DNA of 64,000 bases from Liquidambar formosana (Eukaryota > Streptophyta > Magnoliopsida > Saxifragales > Altingiaceae): positions 21,240,685-21,304,684 of the forward strand of contig CM077829.1 in the NCBI GenBank assembly GCA_039720395.1. The letters run 5' to 3'. The translations under genes and the position numbers were made by a program. The notes beneath the pieces were generated by a model that was given only the letters and a program-made list of their open reading frames with translations, ran no database searches and was not told the origin of the DNA. Shown one piece after another: positions 30,764 to 43,532 of the stretch; the stretch's first letter is position 1, and each line of letters starts with the position of its first letter.

Positions 30764-32396
30764 TGTTGGGAATCTAACTAGGGAGGAAAACTACAAAGGC
30801 GGAATTAAAATTTTCCTACGATTCCCAAACCCATGAATCCGATTATGCATAATACAAAAACATAAACCCTAACTACCAAGAGAGTTGGGTTACTTACAGT
30901 TGAACAAAGTCTTCTCCTTTATGCTCCAAGCTTTGTGTCCGGACAGCGGTGAATGAGCAGCCCAAGTGTGCTGCCTCCAACGGTATCCACACCTAGCTTG
31001 AGCTTGAAGTCCTTTCCTTCTTCTTCCTTGTTGTTGCTAGAGGTGGAGAAGAAAGAGAGAGAGAGAGAGGGAGAGCTGTAATTTTCAGCCAGCCCTTTGA
31101 GGAGAATCATTGTGATGATGTCATCCCTACATAATGGGCATTATATAGCCCATTAATAGGGCCGGCCATAGGGGGATTCCTAACCCTAGTGTGTTTTGTG
31201 TAATTACTCTAAATTACACAATTAGCCCACTAGTTTGTATCAAATACAAATTAGCCCCTTAAAGAACTTTTCTTTAATCACTTATACCCTTTCTCTCATA
31301 GACAATCAAGCTCTCTTAGCATGATCAATGTGTGACCCATTGGGTTCACATCATCAAGTAGTAGGAATAGCACATATTGTGTACAATGGAACACTTTCCA
31401 TTAAGGGTCTAATTGGAACTCCTTCCAATTCCCTAATTGATTATAACTTATTTATATCAATTAGGGCTTCTACTAACCATGAGTAACACCTAGCATATGG
31501 CTCATGGTGTGGTCCTTAATGAGGTGAATTGTCATTTACAAAGAACCCTTCTATTATAGTTTATAGGTTACAATTCCATCCTTCCATCAACACAATGTCT
31601 CCAATTGAACTAATAGGACATGGAAGTCTATCAAGTCCCTAGTTCAATTACTTTATACTCATTCATTAATATCAACTCAATGATGAACTTATGGAAACTC
31701 CTTTCCATATTCATTCTACCATGGGCCCATGGATTTAATGATTTATATTCAATGAATGCTATATGAGACATTCACTCCTTTTTTCCTGAGAGTGATGGAT
31801 TCCTTGTTGATCACTCACATGCCTTCACACACATAGCAGTAGGGCCAATGAACACCCTTACAAACCCCTGAATAGGATCTGCACTTAGTGTTATCAAACT
31901 TCTAAAGCTATATGCATAAGACAACCATAGTGTCTCAGGTCTAAGGATTACTTGTACCACTATAACAATGAGAAACTGATTGACAGGTAGGTTAAAACTC
32001 CATTCAGTTTATCTCATATCTTTGGTTACATTTAGTGTACATATTCTTATAATAGGCACCCACTTGTTGGTTATAGTGTCTCCATACAAATAGCTCGAGA
32101 CTAGCTATCCTCCTATAGAGTCAACCTAACAAGTGCTAGTCCTATGGTTCATTACTGTCCATCATAGTGAACCTTCAACTAGGAATGATTTAGGAGTTTA
32201 GTACAGAGATATATTTAGAGTCTCAAAATTACAACCCTTTGTAATTTCATATTCTCAACTCTAACTCCATGGACATATTATGTAAATATAAATGATGCAT
32301 ATAAACATAATAGAATAAGCCCTTTTATTAAATCAATAATAAATGTGACATATATAAATGAAATCAATTGATTGGCTCTAGGGCATAATCCTAACA
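30764..32396 (-). repeat. Copia B 3' LTR (1633 bp)
   Basis: Plus-strand start tgttgggaatct, end gcataatcctaaca. It lacks 31 bp present in the 5' LTR (the ttcttaatccctaaacaatc-containing block near 40203-40233). It holds the palindromic TATA site 31132-31155. A purine-only gagaga run on plus (31046-31070) is the ct-rich leader on the coding strand. Confidence 0.9.
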
Positions 32397-32639
32397 ATCT
32401 CCCACTTGCACAATAGCTAATCCACCATGCATCTCATACCCATATCCTATCGGTGGTGATCCAACACACTTGGGTCATAGCCTTAGTAAAGGGGTCTTCT
32501 TTATTCTCTATTGTATTAAACTTCTATATGTATATGTCATCTCTTCCAATGATCTCTCTAATCACTTGGAATCGCCGCTTAAAGTTTGGACTTTTGATGA
32601 GACTGTGGATCCTTGTCTTGAGCAATAGCCTTATTGTTG

Positions 32640-33240
32640 TCACAAAAACAATAGTAAAGGCTTCTCAATGTCAGGAACCACTCCTAGTTCTGCAATGAAC
32701 TTACTCATCCAAATATATAGCAATGCGCTCAAATTTACAACTCCACCATTTAAGGTGAGAACATACCTCGATGTTGATCTCCTATCATCATCGTCAGATT
32801 GAAAATCTGAATCTGTTACACCAACCATTTCCAAGTTTCTTTCTCCATAGACAAGGCATAGGTCCTTTAGTTCTTCTAAAGTACTTAAGGATAGCCTTGA
32901 ATGCTTCCCAGTATACCTTATCTAGGTCTACCCAATATCTGTTCGTAACATTTACAGCAAAACTGATATCTGGTAATGTACATAGCATAACATATGCTTT
33001 CAGACAACTTGATTTCATGTCTAACAGGAATTAGACCTCTTTTGAAATCATGCATTTTGAACCCTTTCAAAATCTTGTCTGCGTACATCGATTTGGAGAG
33101 ACTCAGCATCCTTTAAGATCTATCTCTATAGACCTCTATTCCCAGAATATAGGATGCTTCTTCCAAATCTTTTATGGAGAAACTTTATGAAAAACCAATT
33201 TTTCACTTTTGACAACGTCTCTACATTATTCCCTAATAAG
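32640..33240 (-). pseudogene. Copia B reverse transcriptase / RNase H remnant
   Basis: On the minus strand, read right to left, fragments of the RT end (LSKSMYADKILKGF, 33109-32918), the connection (ILKYFRRTKG, near 32880) and an RNase H-like start (TDSDFQSDDDDRRSTSRY, near 32810) appear in the order expected of Copia pol. They lie in different frames and contain stops. The remnant between here and gag (33240-34540) has no readable frame; scattered integrase/RT-like words are too decayed to assign. Confidence 0.7.
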
Positions 33241-34554
33241 TAGAACGTTATTCACTTATAGGACCATAAATGTGATCGCACTCCCACTAACCCTTTGTAC
33301 AATCATGGTACAATAATGGGTTCTATCTCAACAGGGACAGGAGTTGCATCAATGTCGGTTTGTGTCTCATTAGACAACTCTTTGAGTTCTATTTTTCTGT
33401 TGTTATCTCCTTCTTGAATAAACTCTTTTTTAAGAAAGATTGCAAACTTACAAACAAAACACCTTTTGTTCATTAGGATAATAGCTATGATATCCTAAAT
33501 TTTCTTTAGGGTAATCCACAAACCTACAATTAAGTTATCTTGATTTCCAATTTGGTTGCATTATACGTCTCTACATATGTAGTGCAACCCCATACCTTAA
33601 CATGCTTAAGGTTTGGCGCTTTCCCTTTTCATATCTCATATGGGTTCTAAGGGATAGCCTCGGTTTGAACTCTGTTTCACAGATACGCGGCAGTTTCTAG
33701 GGCATATCCTTAAAAGGATAAGATTAGGCCATTGTAATTTATCATGGATTGGACCATATCCAATAAGGTCCTCTTCCTCCTTTCTGACACACCATTAAGT
33801 TATGGTGTTCCAAGAGGTGTCCATTTGAATGCCTGTTTGAACAAGTTGATCTGAAAGATCACCAGTTAAATATTCGCCTCCTCGATCCAATCGAAGAGCT
33901 TGATACTTTTACTAGTTTATTTCTCTACTTCATATCTGAATTCTTTGAACCTTTCAAATGTTTCAGACTTGTACTTCATTAAGTATACATACCCAAACCT
34001 AGAATGAATCATCGGTAAAGGTTGTAAAGTAAGAGAAACTTCTACATACATCATTATGTATATCTTGTTCTCTTAGGTTTATTAGCATTCAATTTAGAAC
34101 TATCATGCTCCATTGCAATTCATATTTGCAATAAAGTTTAGAAAATAAAAGCCATCCGTATAAACTCCAAAAGTAATGAACTCTTCATTTAATAGAAAAC
34201 ATTTATTAAATCAAACTAAAACCTCGTTTAGATAAAATTGAAATAAAATTAATGTTTCTAATAACTTCTGGAATGTAAAGATAGCCAACTACTATTTCTA
34301 AACTACTCCATTAGGTAGAGTCAAGCAACAAGCCCCACAGCTAATGCAGCAACGTTTGCTCTATTCCCCACTTGTAGGGTTGATCCGCCTTTACTCTACT
34401 TTCTGCTTCCCACTAGATTCTGCATGGAATTCAATATTCACATCAAAATTAAGTACCCAAGTGGAAGCAGAACTAACATTTAGTTTAGAGCATGATCCAT
34501 ACCTTCCAAAGGTCGGTTCTTTAGAGTATCCAGATACTCTCGGCAGTTATATTT

Positions 34555-35028
34555 CTAGTGCCCATCCTTGCCGCAGTGAAAACAGGTTCCTTTGGCTTTG
34601 TTGTTACCTTTCTTCTTCCTTCGGGTACTCTTACCCTTGCCTATGCCCTTGCCCTTGGGCTTGAGCTTAGACTTGGAAGTAGCAGCTTCATTAAATTCAA
34701 GCAAGAATTCTTTCTCATACAATTCTTGTATGTTGATAAAAAACTCGTAAGCACTTCCCATGGACTCATGTTGCTTCTTAAGCTCAAGACTCATAAATAC
34801 CATCATATAGCACCTTGCCATGAGATCGTCGTCCATGCGCTTCTAGTAAGCGTCTTTCTCTTGCTGAGTTGTAGCCTCAGCAGGAGCAATGGGAAGTGGA
34901 TTATGAAGTGCATAGGTAAGATTCTTGGAATCCAAAACAATTTTTAGATTCCTAAGCCAATCAAGACAATTTGGTCCAGTCAAACGGTTGGTGTCCAATA
35001 TTTTGGATAACGAGTTGAGGTGAGTCAT
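34555..35028 (-). pseudogene. Copia B gag remnant with zinc knuckle
   Basis: Two overlapping pieces on the minus strand. The first (35028-34843) begins MTHLNSLSKILDTN and contains CLDWLRNLKIVL, a typical plant Copia Gag start. The second (34836-34555) carries LELKKQHESMGSAYEF, a Lys-rich linker and CFHCGKDGH, the first part of a CCHC zinc knuckle. A stop and frame change separate them. This part of gag is missing from Copia A and C. Confidence 0.8.
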
Positions 35029-35199
35029 TTCAATGAACTACATATAAAAATTAAAATATAGAATTAGATTTCATTTTTAATCCATAATGATCAGGTCTTT
35101 AATCATATGGTACCTCCCACTATTTTATCAAATTCCATACACCCTCTAATGGAATTCGGGAATCTTATTCCTAATGGGGATTGGGGTCCCACTATGACC

Positions 35200-38100
35200 T
35201 AGAAGCCTCACATGTTAGTTTCTTGACTTCTAACCCACAGTAAGAAGACAATTCTTTGTCTATTGCTTCATAAGCAAGTTCCAATCATTTTGCCTCTAGG
35301 GTACATACTCTTCACATGTTAGTTTCTTGGAATACTTCCCTAGTTAAGTTAAGCCCATCATTCACACAGGTATGTTTCACCAAATATATACCTCACATGT
35401 TAGTTTCTTGGTATATACCAGCTTAGGCACCCCATGATATCTACATATGTGATAGTTTCAAGTAATGTCCTTAATATGGGTAGCTCCTACATGTTTGCAG
35501 CCAGGTACCCACATTAAGGGACGTTAGATGATCATATAATGATGGAAGGCAATGAAGAATCCATTTCCTAATGTATTCTCCATTTCCAACTTAATATTAA
35601 AAGAGAGGGGTTTTAAGGGTCTCATTAAATTAACTAATCTAACATACATCTCATGCATTTAAATAAGAAATATATAACAACATTATATATATATATAATC
35701 CACTTATCGATATTAGTCCCTATAAGGTGACATATAACGATCTTTGGATTTGGAGCTATCTCTATTAATCTCATTAAAAGCACCCACTATGATGATTATG
35801 GACTTTAAGAAGATTCAATCCAAGCCAATGAATTGAATCCAAGGTCTAAGGTGGGTGTAGGTGATCGTAAAACATTCATTCGAAACATAGCATGCTATCT
35901 TGAAAGTCTTCTCCAAGCTTTCAAGCCCTTCAATCTCCTCCATTAGCTTCATGGTCTCCACCATAGGCTTATTGGGCTCCACCATGCTCCTTTAGGTCCA
36001 CCATGCTCCTTAGTGCGCTCTCGATTACATTACATTTACATAATTTAAAGAAAGGGATACATAAGGGGAATGTGGGGTACATAAGAGAATGATAGAGAGA
36101 GAAGAAGAAGATGGCATGCAAGCCCCAAATAAATAATACATCACCAAAAATTAACAACTCTTGAAAATTAATACAACCCATTCATAAGACGGCCAATCAC
36201 AATTGGTTTAAAGGTATAGGCCATAATCATCATCCATCCATAACCATATAATCACATTGCATAATAAAGGAAATAACTGTAAGCAATAAACATATGGGCA
36301 TTTATGGTAACTCTATTGATTGGTTTTCATTAATCTCATTAATGTGTCCTAATCTTATTAGGATATGTGCAATTTTCAGAATTAATTAAGTCTTAACATT
36401 TAAGACATTTAATTTCAATTAATCAAATTAATTGAAACATATAAAGTCCCCTAATTTAAACTCTAATATCAAATATTAGGGTCTCTTTAATTAAACAAAA
36501 CAATTTCATTTAATTAAAAATTCCAGATTTTAATTTAATCCTAAATTGTGTTTTAAACCATTTAAAACATTATAAAGTTAATCACCATTAATTAAATAAT
36601 CAATTTCGGAATTAAATAAGATCATTTTATTAATTAATTAGTGCATTAGGGTTTCCTAAAACCCTAAACCCTAAATGCATTAACTCTAAACCCTAAGTGT
36701 AACCCTAATGCATTAAATGCCTTATGATTGGTCAATTAATGACCAATCATTTAAACCCTAGGTTTATACGGTATTAATGATTAGGATTAGGGTTTAATTA
36801 ATGCCACCTAGGATATTAATTACACCTAATTAATATGCACTAATTAGGGTTTCTAAAACCCTAAACCTTAAACCTATTAAATGCCAATGATTAATTACTA
36901 AACCATTAATGATCATGATTGGTCATTAATGACCAATCATTTAACCCTAGGTTAGACACATTAATTACTAGGTTTAGTTATTAATTAATGCATTAATAGA
37001 ATTAGGGTTTAATTAATATGAATTAGGGTTTCCTAAACCCTAAACCCTAGACATCATAAATGCAATTAATAATACCCTAATGATTAATAACCATGATTGG
37101 TCATTTAATGACCAATCATTAAACACTTTAATTATGGTAATTAATAGCCTAATTAGGGTTTCAATTAATGCAATTAATGAATTAGAGTTAAATCATTAAT
37201 GAGAATTAGGGTTTCCTAAGAAACCCTAAGGCTGCCACCACCTATAGTGGGTTGCCATGGCTTAGCAAGGCTGCCATGGCTAGGCCAGGCCATGGGAGGC
37301 CATGGCCAGCAAAGGGGGACTCAAGCTAGGGTGTGGGCCAAGCCCATGGACACGTGTGGGGTGGCCAAGAGGGCTGTCTTCTTCAAAGAACATTAGGGTT
37401 TCAAGAACCCTTGCTGGCACCACCATGGGAGGACCTCCAAGGTCACAAAAGTTTCTAAAACTTAATCAATTCGACTCCACCATCAAAAACAGCTTTTGTA
37501 TCATGTCCCTACATGAATTACTAAGCTAATTGAAGTGGTTTGGATGATCAAATCATCCCCAATTGTTCTAAACAATTCAAGAATAGTAGGCTGTCCAGAA
37601 TTTGACAGCATACTGTCCCTTGTCACAAATTGATTTAAAACCCAGCAAGATGATTAATTCAGGCTACCAAATTATTTTTACTAGCATCCTACATGTCTTA
37701 GGAAACTAATAAAATTGGTTTCATGCAATTTAGAGTTCCCTAGCTCAAGATATGAACAAAACTCCATTGATGACTTTCTGCAGAAAAACAGCCTGCTGTG
37801 TTCTTCCAAGAAATCAAACTTTTTGATTCTTTATGCATCAAGACTCCTTTGAAACTTAAAGAATATGATCTATACATCATATATCATCATCCTATAATGA
37901 TTATTCATCAATTTTACAGAGGTTTCTGTTCAAAACAGTAGCAAGAATGATAGGGTTCTAAAACCCATATTCAAACATGGTGGTCTTCTCCTTTTTCCTT
38001 CTGTTCTAGAATCATAATCCAATTATGATGCATCCAAATGCTTGGGAACCTTTCCCTACCATGTCTAGAACATAACCCAAGTGGTGGCAACCATTGCCAT

Positions 38101-38580
38101 GCCTTTGATCTCCATCAAAAACTCACAATTGTGGCTGTTGCATCATTCTCGAGCAAAACTGTCTTTCCTGACAGCCTGTAGTAAAAAAGAGCTTTCTAAA
38201 ACTGTCTTTCCTCACATCGACGAACCGTTTGTTGGGTTGTAAAACTGATTCGAAGAGCTTTCTAACCTTATATGGCTCAAAAATTTTGGAGAAGAAATTT
38301 GATTTCAGCATGCAAAACAAGATGACGGTTTTTCATGGCTACCATGAAAACTGTTCTTCTTCTTCTCCAAACTCAATCCCTATTCAACTTTTGAATAACC
38401 AGCAACCCTAAAACTATTTTAGAAGAGGAGTGGAAGCAGAATTAACCTAGGGTTCAATAACCCTAGGTTCGGCCATGAGAGGGAAACCATTCTAATGCAT
38501 GAACATAAATTCCAGATTTATTAACCAGTCAATTTACCATAAATTCCAGCCCATATGCAGTTTGTATTAGGCATAATCAT
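35200..38580 (-). other. Copia B leader: hairpins, palindromes, aaccctaa-rich stretch
   Basis: Reverse-orientation counterpart of 2138-5300. Near 35200-35425 it holds the three loops tcacatgttagtttctt with their stems. Near 35687-35697 is a short (ta)n run, and near 36722-37110 are palindromes tggtca...tgacca. A aaccctaa-rich stretch occupies 36645-37225. A degenerate copy of the leader block that starts Copia A stands at 37980-38400. No gene is seen. Confidence 0.65.
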
Positions 38581-38594
38581 GGCTCTGATACCAC

Positions 38595-40258
38595 TGTTAG
38601 GAATCTAACTAGGGAAGAAAACTACAAAGGCGGAATTAAAATTTTCCTATGATTCCCAAACCCATGAATCCGATTATGCATAATACAAAAACATAAACCC
38701 TAATTACCAAGAGAGTTGGGTTACTTACAGTTGAACAAAGTCTTCTCCTTTATGCTCCAAGCTTTGTGCCTGGACAGCGGTGAATGAGCAGCCCAAGTGT
38801 GCTGCCGCCAACGATATCCACACCTAGCTTGAGCTTGAAGTCCTTTCCTTCTTCTTCCTTGTTGTTGCTAGAGGTGGAGAAGAAAGAGAGAGAGAGAGGG
38901 AGAGCTGTAATTTTCAGCCAGCCCTTTGGGGAGAATCATTATGATGATGTCATCCCCACATAATGGGCATTATATAGCCCATTAATAGGGCCGGCCATAG
39001 GGGGATTCCTAACCCTAGTGTGTTTTGTGTAATTACTCTTAATTACACAATTAGCCCACTAGTTTGTATCAAATACAAATTAGCTCCTTGAAGAACTTTT
39101 CTTTAATCACTTATACCCTTTCTCTCATAGACAATCAAGCTCTCTTAGCATGATCAGTGTGTGACCCATTGGGTTCACATCATCAAGTAGTAGGAATAGC
39201 ACATGTTGTGCACAACGGAACACTTTCCATTAAGGGTCTAATTGGAACTCCTTCCAATTCCCTAATTGATTATAACTTATTTATATCAATTAGGGCTTCT
39301 ACTAACCATGAGTAACACCTAGCATATGGCTCATGGTGTGGTCCTTAATGAGGTGAATTGTCATTTACAAAGAACCCTTCTGTTATAGTTTATAGGTTAC
39401 AATTCCATCCTTCCATCAACACAATGTCTCCAATTGAACTAATAGGATATGGAAGTCTGTCAAGTCCCTAGTTCAATTACTTTATACTCATTCATTAATA
39501 TCAACTCAATGATGAACTTATGGAAACTCCTTTCCATATTCATTCTGCCATGGGCCCATGGATTTAATGAGTTATATTCAATGAATGCTATATGAGACAT
39601 TCACTCCCTTTTTCCTGAGAGTGATGGATTCCTTGTTGATCACTCACATGCCTTCACACACATAGCAGTAGGGCCAATTAACACCCTTACAAACCCCTGA
39701 ATAGGATCTGCACTTAGTGTTATCAAACTTCTAAAGCTATATGCATAAGACAACCATGGTGTCTCAGGTCTAAGGATTACTTGTACCACTATAACAATGA
39801 GAAACTGATTGACAGACAGGTTAAAACTCCATTCAGTTTATCTCATATCTTTGGTCACATTCAGTGTACCTATTCTTATAATAGACACCCACTTGTTGGT
39901 TGTAGTGTCTCTACACAAATAGCTCGAGACTAGCTATCCTCCTATAGAGTCAACCTAATAAGTGCTAGTCCTATGGTTCATTACTGTCCATCATAGTGAA
40001 CCTTCAACTAGGAATGATTTAGGAGTTTAGTACAGAGATATATTTAGAGTCTCAAAATTACAACCCTTTGTAATTTCATATTCTCAACTCTAACTCCATG
40101 GACATATTATGTAAATATAAATGATGCATATAAACATAATAGAATAAGCCCTTTTATTAAATCAATAATAAATGTGACATATATAAATGAAATCAATTGA
40201 TTGTTCTTAATCCCTAAACAATCATCTCTATGATTGGCTCTAGGGCATAATCCTAACA
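38595..40258 (-). repeat. Copia B 5' LTR (1664 bp)
   Basis: Plus-strand start tgttaggaatct next to the primer site, end gcataatcctaaca. It contains the palindromic TATA (38961-38984). It differs from the 3' LTR by scattered substitutions and the 31 bp block. Confidence 0.92.
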
Positions 40259-40260
40259 CC

Positions 40261-40310
40261 TCCTAAAGCATTCCTAGTTGAAGGTTCATTATAATGGACA
40301 GTAATGAACC
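40261..40310 (+). repeat. Right copy of a 50 bp duplication around Copia B
   Basis: The 50 bases starting tcctaaagcattcctag are the same as 30711-30760, and the two copies would be directly adjacent if Copia B were removed. Other LTRs of the family have the unit once. The Copia B target site cctcc spans the junction between the copies. Confidence 0.85.
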
Positions 40311-41677
40311 ATAGGACTAGCACTTGTTAGGTTGACTCTATAGGAGGATAGCTAGTCTCAAGCTATTTGTGTGGAGACACTACAACCAACAAGTGGGTGC
40401 TTATTACGAGAATAGGTACACTGAATGTGACCAAAGATATGAGATAAGCTGAATGGAGTTTTATCCTGCCTGTCAATCAGTTTCTCATAGTTATAGTGGT
40501 ACAAGTAATCCTTAGACCTGAGACACCATAGTTGTCTTATGCATGTAGCTTTAGAAGTTTGATAACACTAAGTGCAAATCCTATTCAGGGGTTTGCAAAG
40601 GTGTTCGTTGGCCCTACTGCTATGTGTATGAAGGCATGTGAGTGATCAACAAGGGATCCATCACTCTCAAGAAAAAGAGAGAGAATGTCTCATATAGCAT
40701 TCATAATATAACTCATTAAATCCATGGCCATGGTGGGATGAATGTGGAAAGGAGTTTCCATGAGTTCATCAATGAGTTGATATTCATGATTGAGTATAAA
40801 GTAATTAAACTAGGGACTTGACAGACTTCCATGTCCTATTAGTTTAATTGGAGACATTGTGTTGAAAGAAGGATGCAATTGTAACCTATAAACTATAATA
40901 GAAGGGTTCTTTGTTAGATACTTATTCACATCATTACGGACAACACCATGAACCATATGCTAGGTGTTATTCATGGTTAGTAGAAGCCCTAATTGATATA
41001 AGTGAGTTATAATCAATTAGGGAACTGGAAGGAGTTCCAATTAGACCCTAAATGGAAAGAGTTCCATTGTGCACACCTCGTGCTATTCCTACTACTTGAT
41101 GATGTGAACCCAATGGGTCATACACTGATCATGCAAGAAGGGCTTTCAAGTCTATGAGAGAAAGGGTTTTAGTGAATAAAGAATAGTTCTTTATAGGCCT
41201 ATTTGTATTTTATACAAATAATAGGGGTTAATGTGTAATTACACATAACCCTATTAGGGTTTCTTCTCTATGGCCATCCCCCTTTAGTGGGTTGCATATA
41301 TAAGTCACACTTATGTGTGACATGGAAAAATGCTTGCATACTCCCTACCCTAGCCGTCCAAAGAGTTGGAGGCTGTATTCTCTCTCTCTCTCTTCTCCAC
41401 CTCTAGCAACAACAAGGAAGAAGAAAGAAAAGGCTTGAAGCTCTAGCTAGGTGTGGATATCGTTGGAGGCAGCACACTTGGGCTGCTCATTCACCGTTGT
41501 CCGGATTCAAAGCTTGGAACAAAAAGGAGAAGATATTCAAACTGTAAGTGTTCTAACCCTCTTCATAGTTAGGGTTTGATTTTGTATTATGCATAGTTAG
41601 ATTCATGGGATTGGGAATCATAGGAAAAATTTTTATATTCCGCACTTCTATTTTTCCCTCTTGTTCAATTCCCAGCA
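40264..41677 (+). mobile_element. Copia A 3' LTR, right part
   Basis: Continues the LTR begun at 30477 and ends ttcccagca at 41677. After removing Copia B and one 50 bp duplicate, the LTR is about 1651 bp. It is more diverged from Copia C than the solo LTR. It has gatggccatcc-type changes near 41270 and a (tc)n leader at 41380-41400. The next base belongs to Gypsy copy H. Confidence 0.88.
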
Positions 41678-43532
41678 AGAAGATCATGGGAATGCATTTT
41701 ATCCAATAGAAATCAAGATTTCAAGATAAACATGTTAAGTTGGGAAGAACTAACCTCTTGTTAGGAATGGAGGTATGAAAGATGCTTCTTGGGTTCAAGC
41801 AACACCTTGTCTTGGCTTGCATCATAGATTGGTGCCTTGTATGTATTCTTTATCACATAGTATGGATACTTGATGTTGGAATCATTGCTAGAAGCCATTG
41901 TTGATGTTGAGCTTGTATGTAAAAAAAATGGGTTTGATGAGAAAGATGATGAACTTGATCTTGTAAGTTGATGATTGATGCTTGTTGTTGTTGTTGTTGA
42001 ATGACTTGTTCTTGATGCTATTTCATGCACACAACTTGAATTGAAAGTGAAACTTTGAATGAGAGTGTGTGTGTGAGGGTTTGGAGAAGATGGAATGGGT
42101 TTCTAGAGAGAGAAACTCTCTATTTTCGGGTTAGGTGTGTGTGCGCATCAAATGGGGGGTCAAGGGTTTAAAAACGCAGAATTTTGAGGACCCTAGCCTC
42201 AGGTAACCGCCTAGCATGGGGTGGCAAGCCGCTTGGGCTTGGGCGGCAAGCCACCAGCAGCCAGGTGGTCAGTTGACTCGCCCACTCCGCTTTGCCCGTT
42301 TGGCCTTTGCTCTCCTATTTGCGCCTTTAAACCTTCTTTGAAATGAAATCTCAAGCTTATTTTGAGTTGAAAAATGAGTGAATATCTTGATATTGTTTGA
42401 CGTGAAATGTTTTTGAAATGGATTGCATTGGTGGCCCTTGTGTGGGCATGGCTTGCCAATAGGGTTGAACAACCCTCTCTATGCATATGATTTTTGGTCA
42501 TTAGGGATGAATTCCCTCTTATGTCACTAAGATTCGTTGTCATTTGGGATAAAGATACTTTCCCTATGTGCATGTGAATGTTTGCTTTCATAAGATGAAT
42601 GTGTCTCCTATATGAGTTGATGTTTGAGTTGAGGCATGAATAGCTTCCATGTGAGATGACTTGGTGAACTTGTTGAGTGTTGGTAAGAAGAAGCTTACCC
42701 TTGTCTTGATGACTCAGTGAGAGAAAGATGCAATTTTTCTCATGTTACATGCTTACCTTGACAGCTTGAAAGATGCAATCTTTCCCATGACTTGTGTTTA
42801 CCTTGATGGTTTGAATGTAAGAAAGATGCAATCTTTCTCATGCTATGTGTTCACCTTGAGAGTTTGATATGAGAAAGATTGCATCTTTCTCATGTCACAT
42901 GTTTACCTTGATAGTTTGAAAGATGCAATCTTTCCCATGATTTGTGTTTACCCTGATGATTTGAATATGAGAAGGATACGATCTTTCTCATGTTTCATGA
43001 TGACCTTAATGACTTGAACATGAGAAGGACGTGATCTTTCTCATGTTTTGTGATAGCCTTGATGGCATAGTTTTACCTCATATTATTCACCAGTGCAACT
43101 GGTGTAGTGTGGGAAGACCTTTCATCGAACGCAGATTCGATGTAAGTTATGGATACCTCGTATTATTCACCAGTGTGACTGGTGTAGTATGAGAAGACCT
43201 TTCATCGAACGTAGATTCGGTGTAAGCTAGGGATACCTCGTATTATCCACCAGTGCAATTGGTGTAGTATGGGAAGACCTTTCATCGAACGTAGTTCGGT
43301 GTAAGCTATGGATACCTCATCTTGTCCCCCAGTGAAACTGGTATACAGTATAAGAAGAGTTTTGTAGAACTTATGAGGAGTACCTTTATGTTTGTGTATG
43401 ATGAATTCTAAAAATTCGATAAATCGCTCTCTTTTCCCCAGTGGGTATTGATGAAATCAATCCCAAGCAAAAATGGGTTGTTCTTTTTGTCATTGGTTCG
43501 CAAGTAAGACTTGTTCACCAATGAGGGGCTTC
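41678..43532 (+). mobile_element. Truncated Gypsy copy H, antisense gene 1 start and 3' UTR
   Basis: Sense is on the plus strand here. The stretch starts in intron 1 of the antisense gene (agaagatcatggg matches 11650-11662 reversed), then has exon 1, the promoter palindrome (42195-42275), the spacer and the palindromic 3' UTR repeats (42720-43330), and a purine tract aatgaggggcttc (43520-43532). Everything further 5' (pol, gag, rest of the antisense genes) lies beyond the Copia A boundary and is not seen, either displaced left of the window or deleted. Confidence 0.85.
41755..41898 (-). pseudogene. Exon 1 of antisense gene 1 in copy H, with nonsense change
   Basis: The first 45 codons (MASSNDSNIKYPYY...) read through just as in 11435-11578. 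A CAA-to-TAA change then creates a stop at 41763-41761, three codons before the donor ag/gttag. Remaining exons are absent from this stretch. The near-perfect protein sequence of the rest of the exon suggests it decayed recently or was under constraint. Confidence 0.8.

Larger units (their letters stand above)
30764..40258 (-). mobile_element. Copia element B, full length, degenerate
   Basis: The 9495 bp element on the minus strand is flanked by cctcc (30759-30763 and 40259-40263). The 3' LTR is 30764-32396 and the 5' LTR 38595-40258. The primer site ggctctgatacca (38581-38593) is complementary to the initiator-Met tRNA on the coding strand, and the purine tract lies at 32397-32407. LTRs are 1633 and 1664 bp; the 31 bp difference is a single deletion in the 3' LTR near 32375. 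Several base differences show it is older than Copia C. Internal genes are broken but retain more of gag than A and C. Confidence 0.93.

Noticed and set aside
34558..34947. Plus-strand ORF of 129 codons
   Set aside because: Lies opposite the recognisable Copia gag remnant with the zinc knuckle on the minus strand.
35687..35697. Short (ta)n run
   Set aside because: A simple microsatellite too short to be informative.
41761..42030. Minus-strand 89-codon ORF in copy H taken as a complete small gene
   Set aside because: Only its last 45 codons match exon 1 of the antisense gene. The upstream extension is leader sequence that happens to be open.
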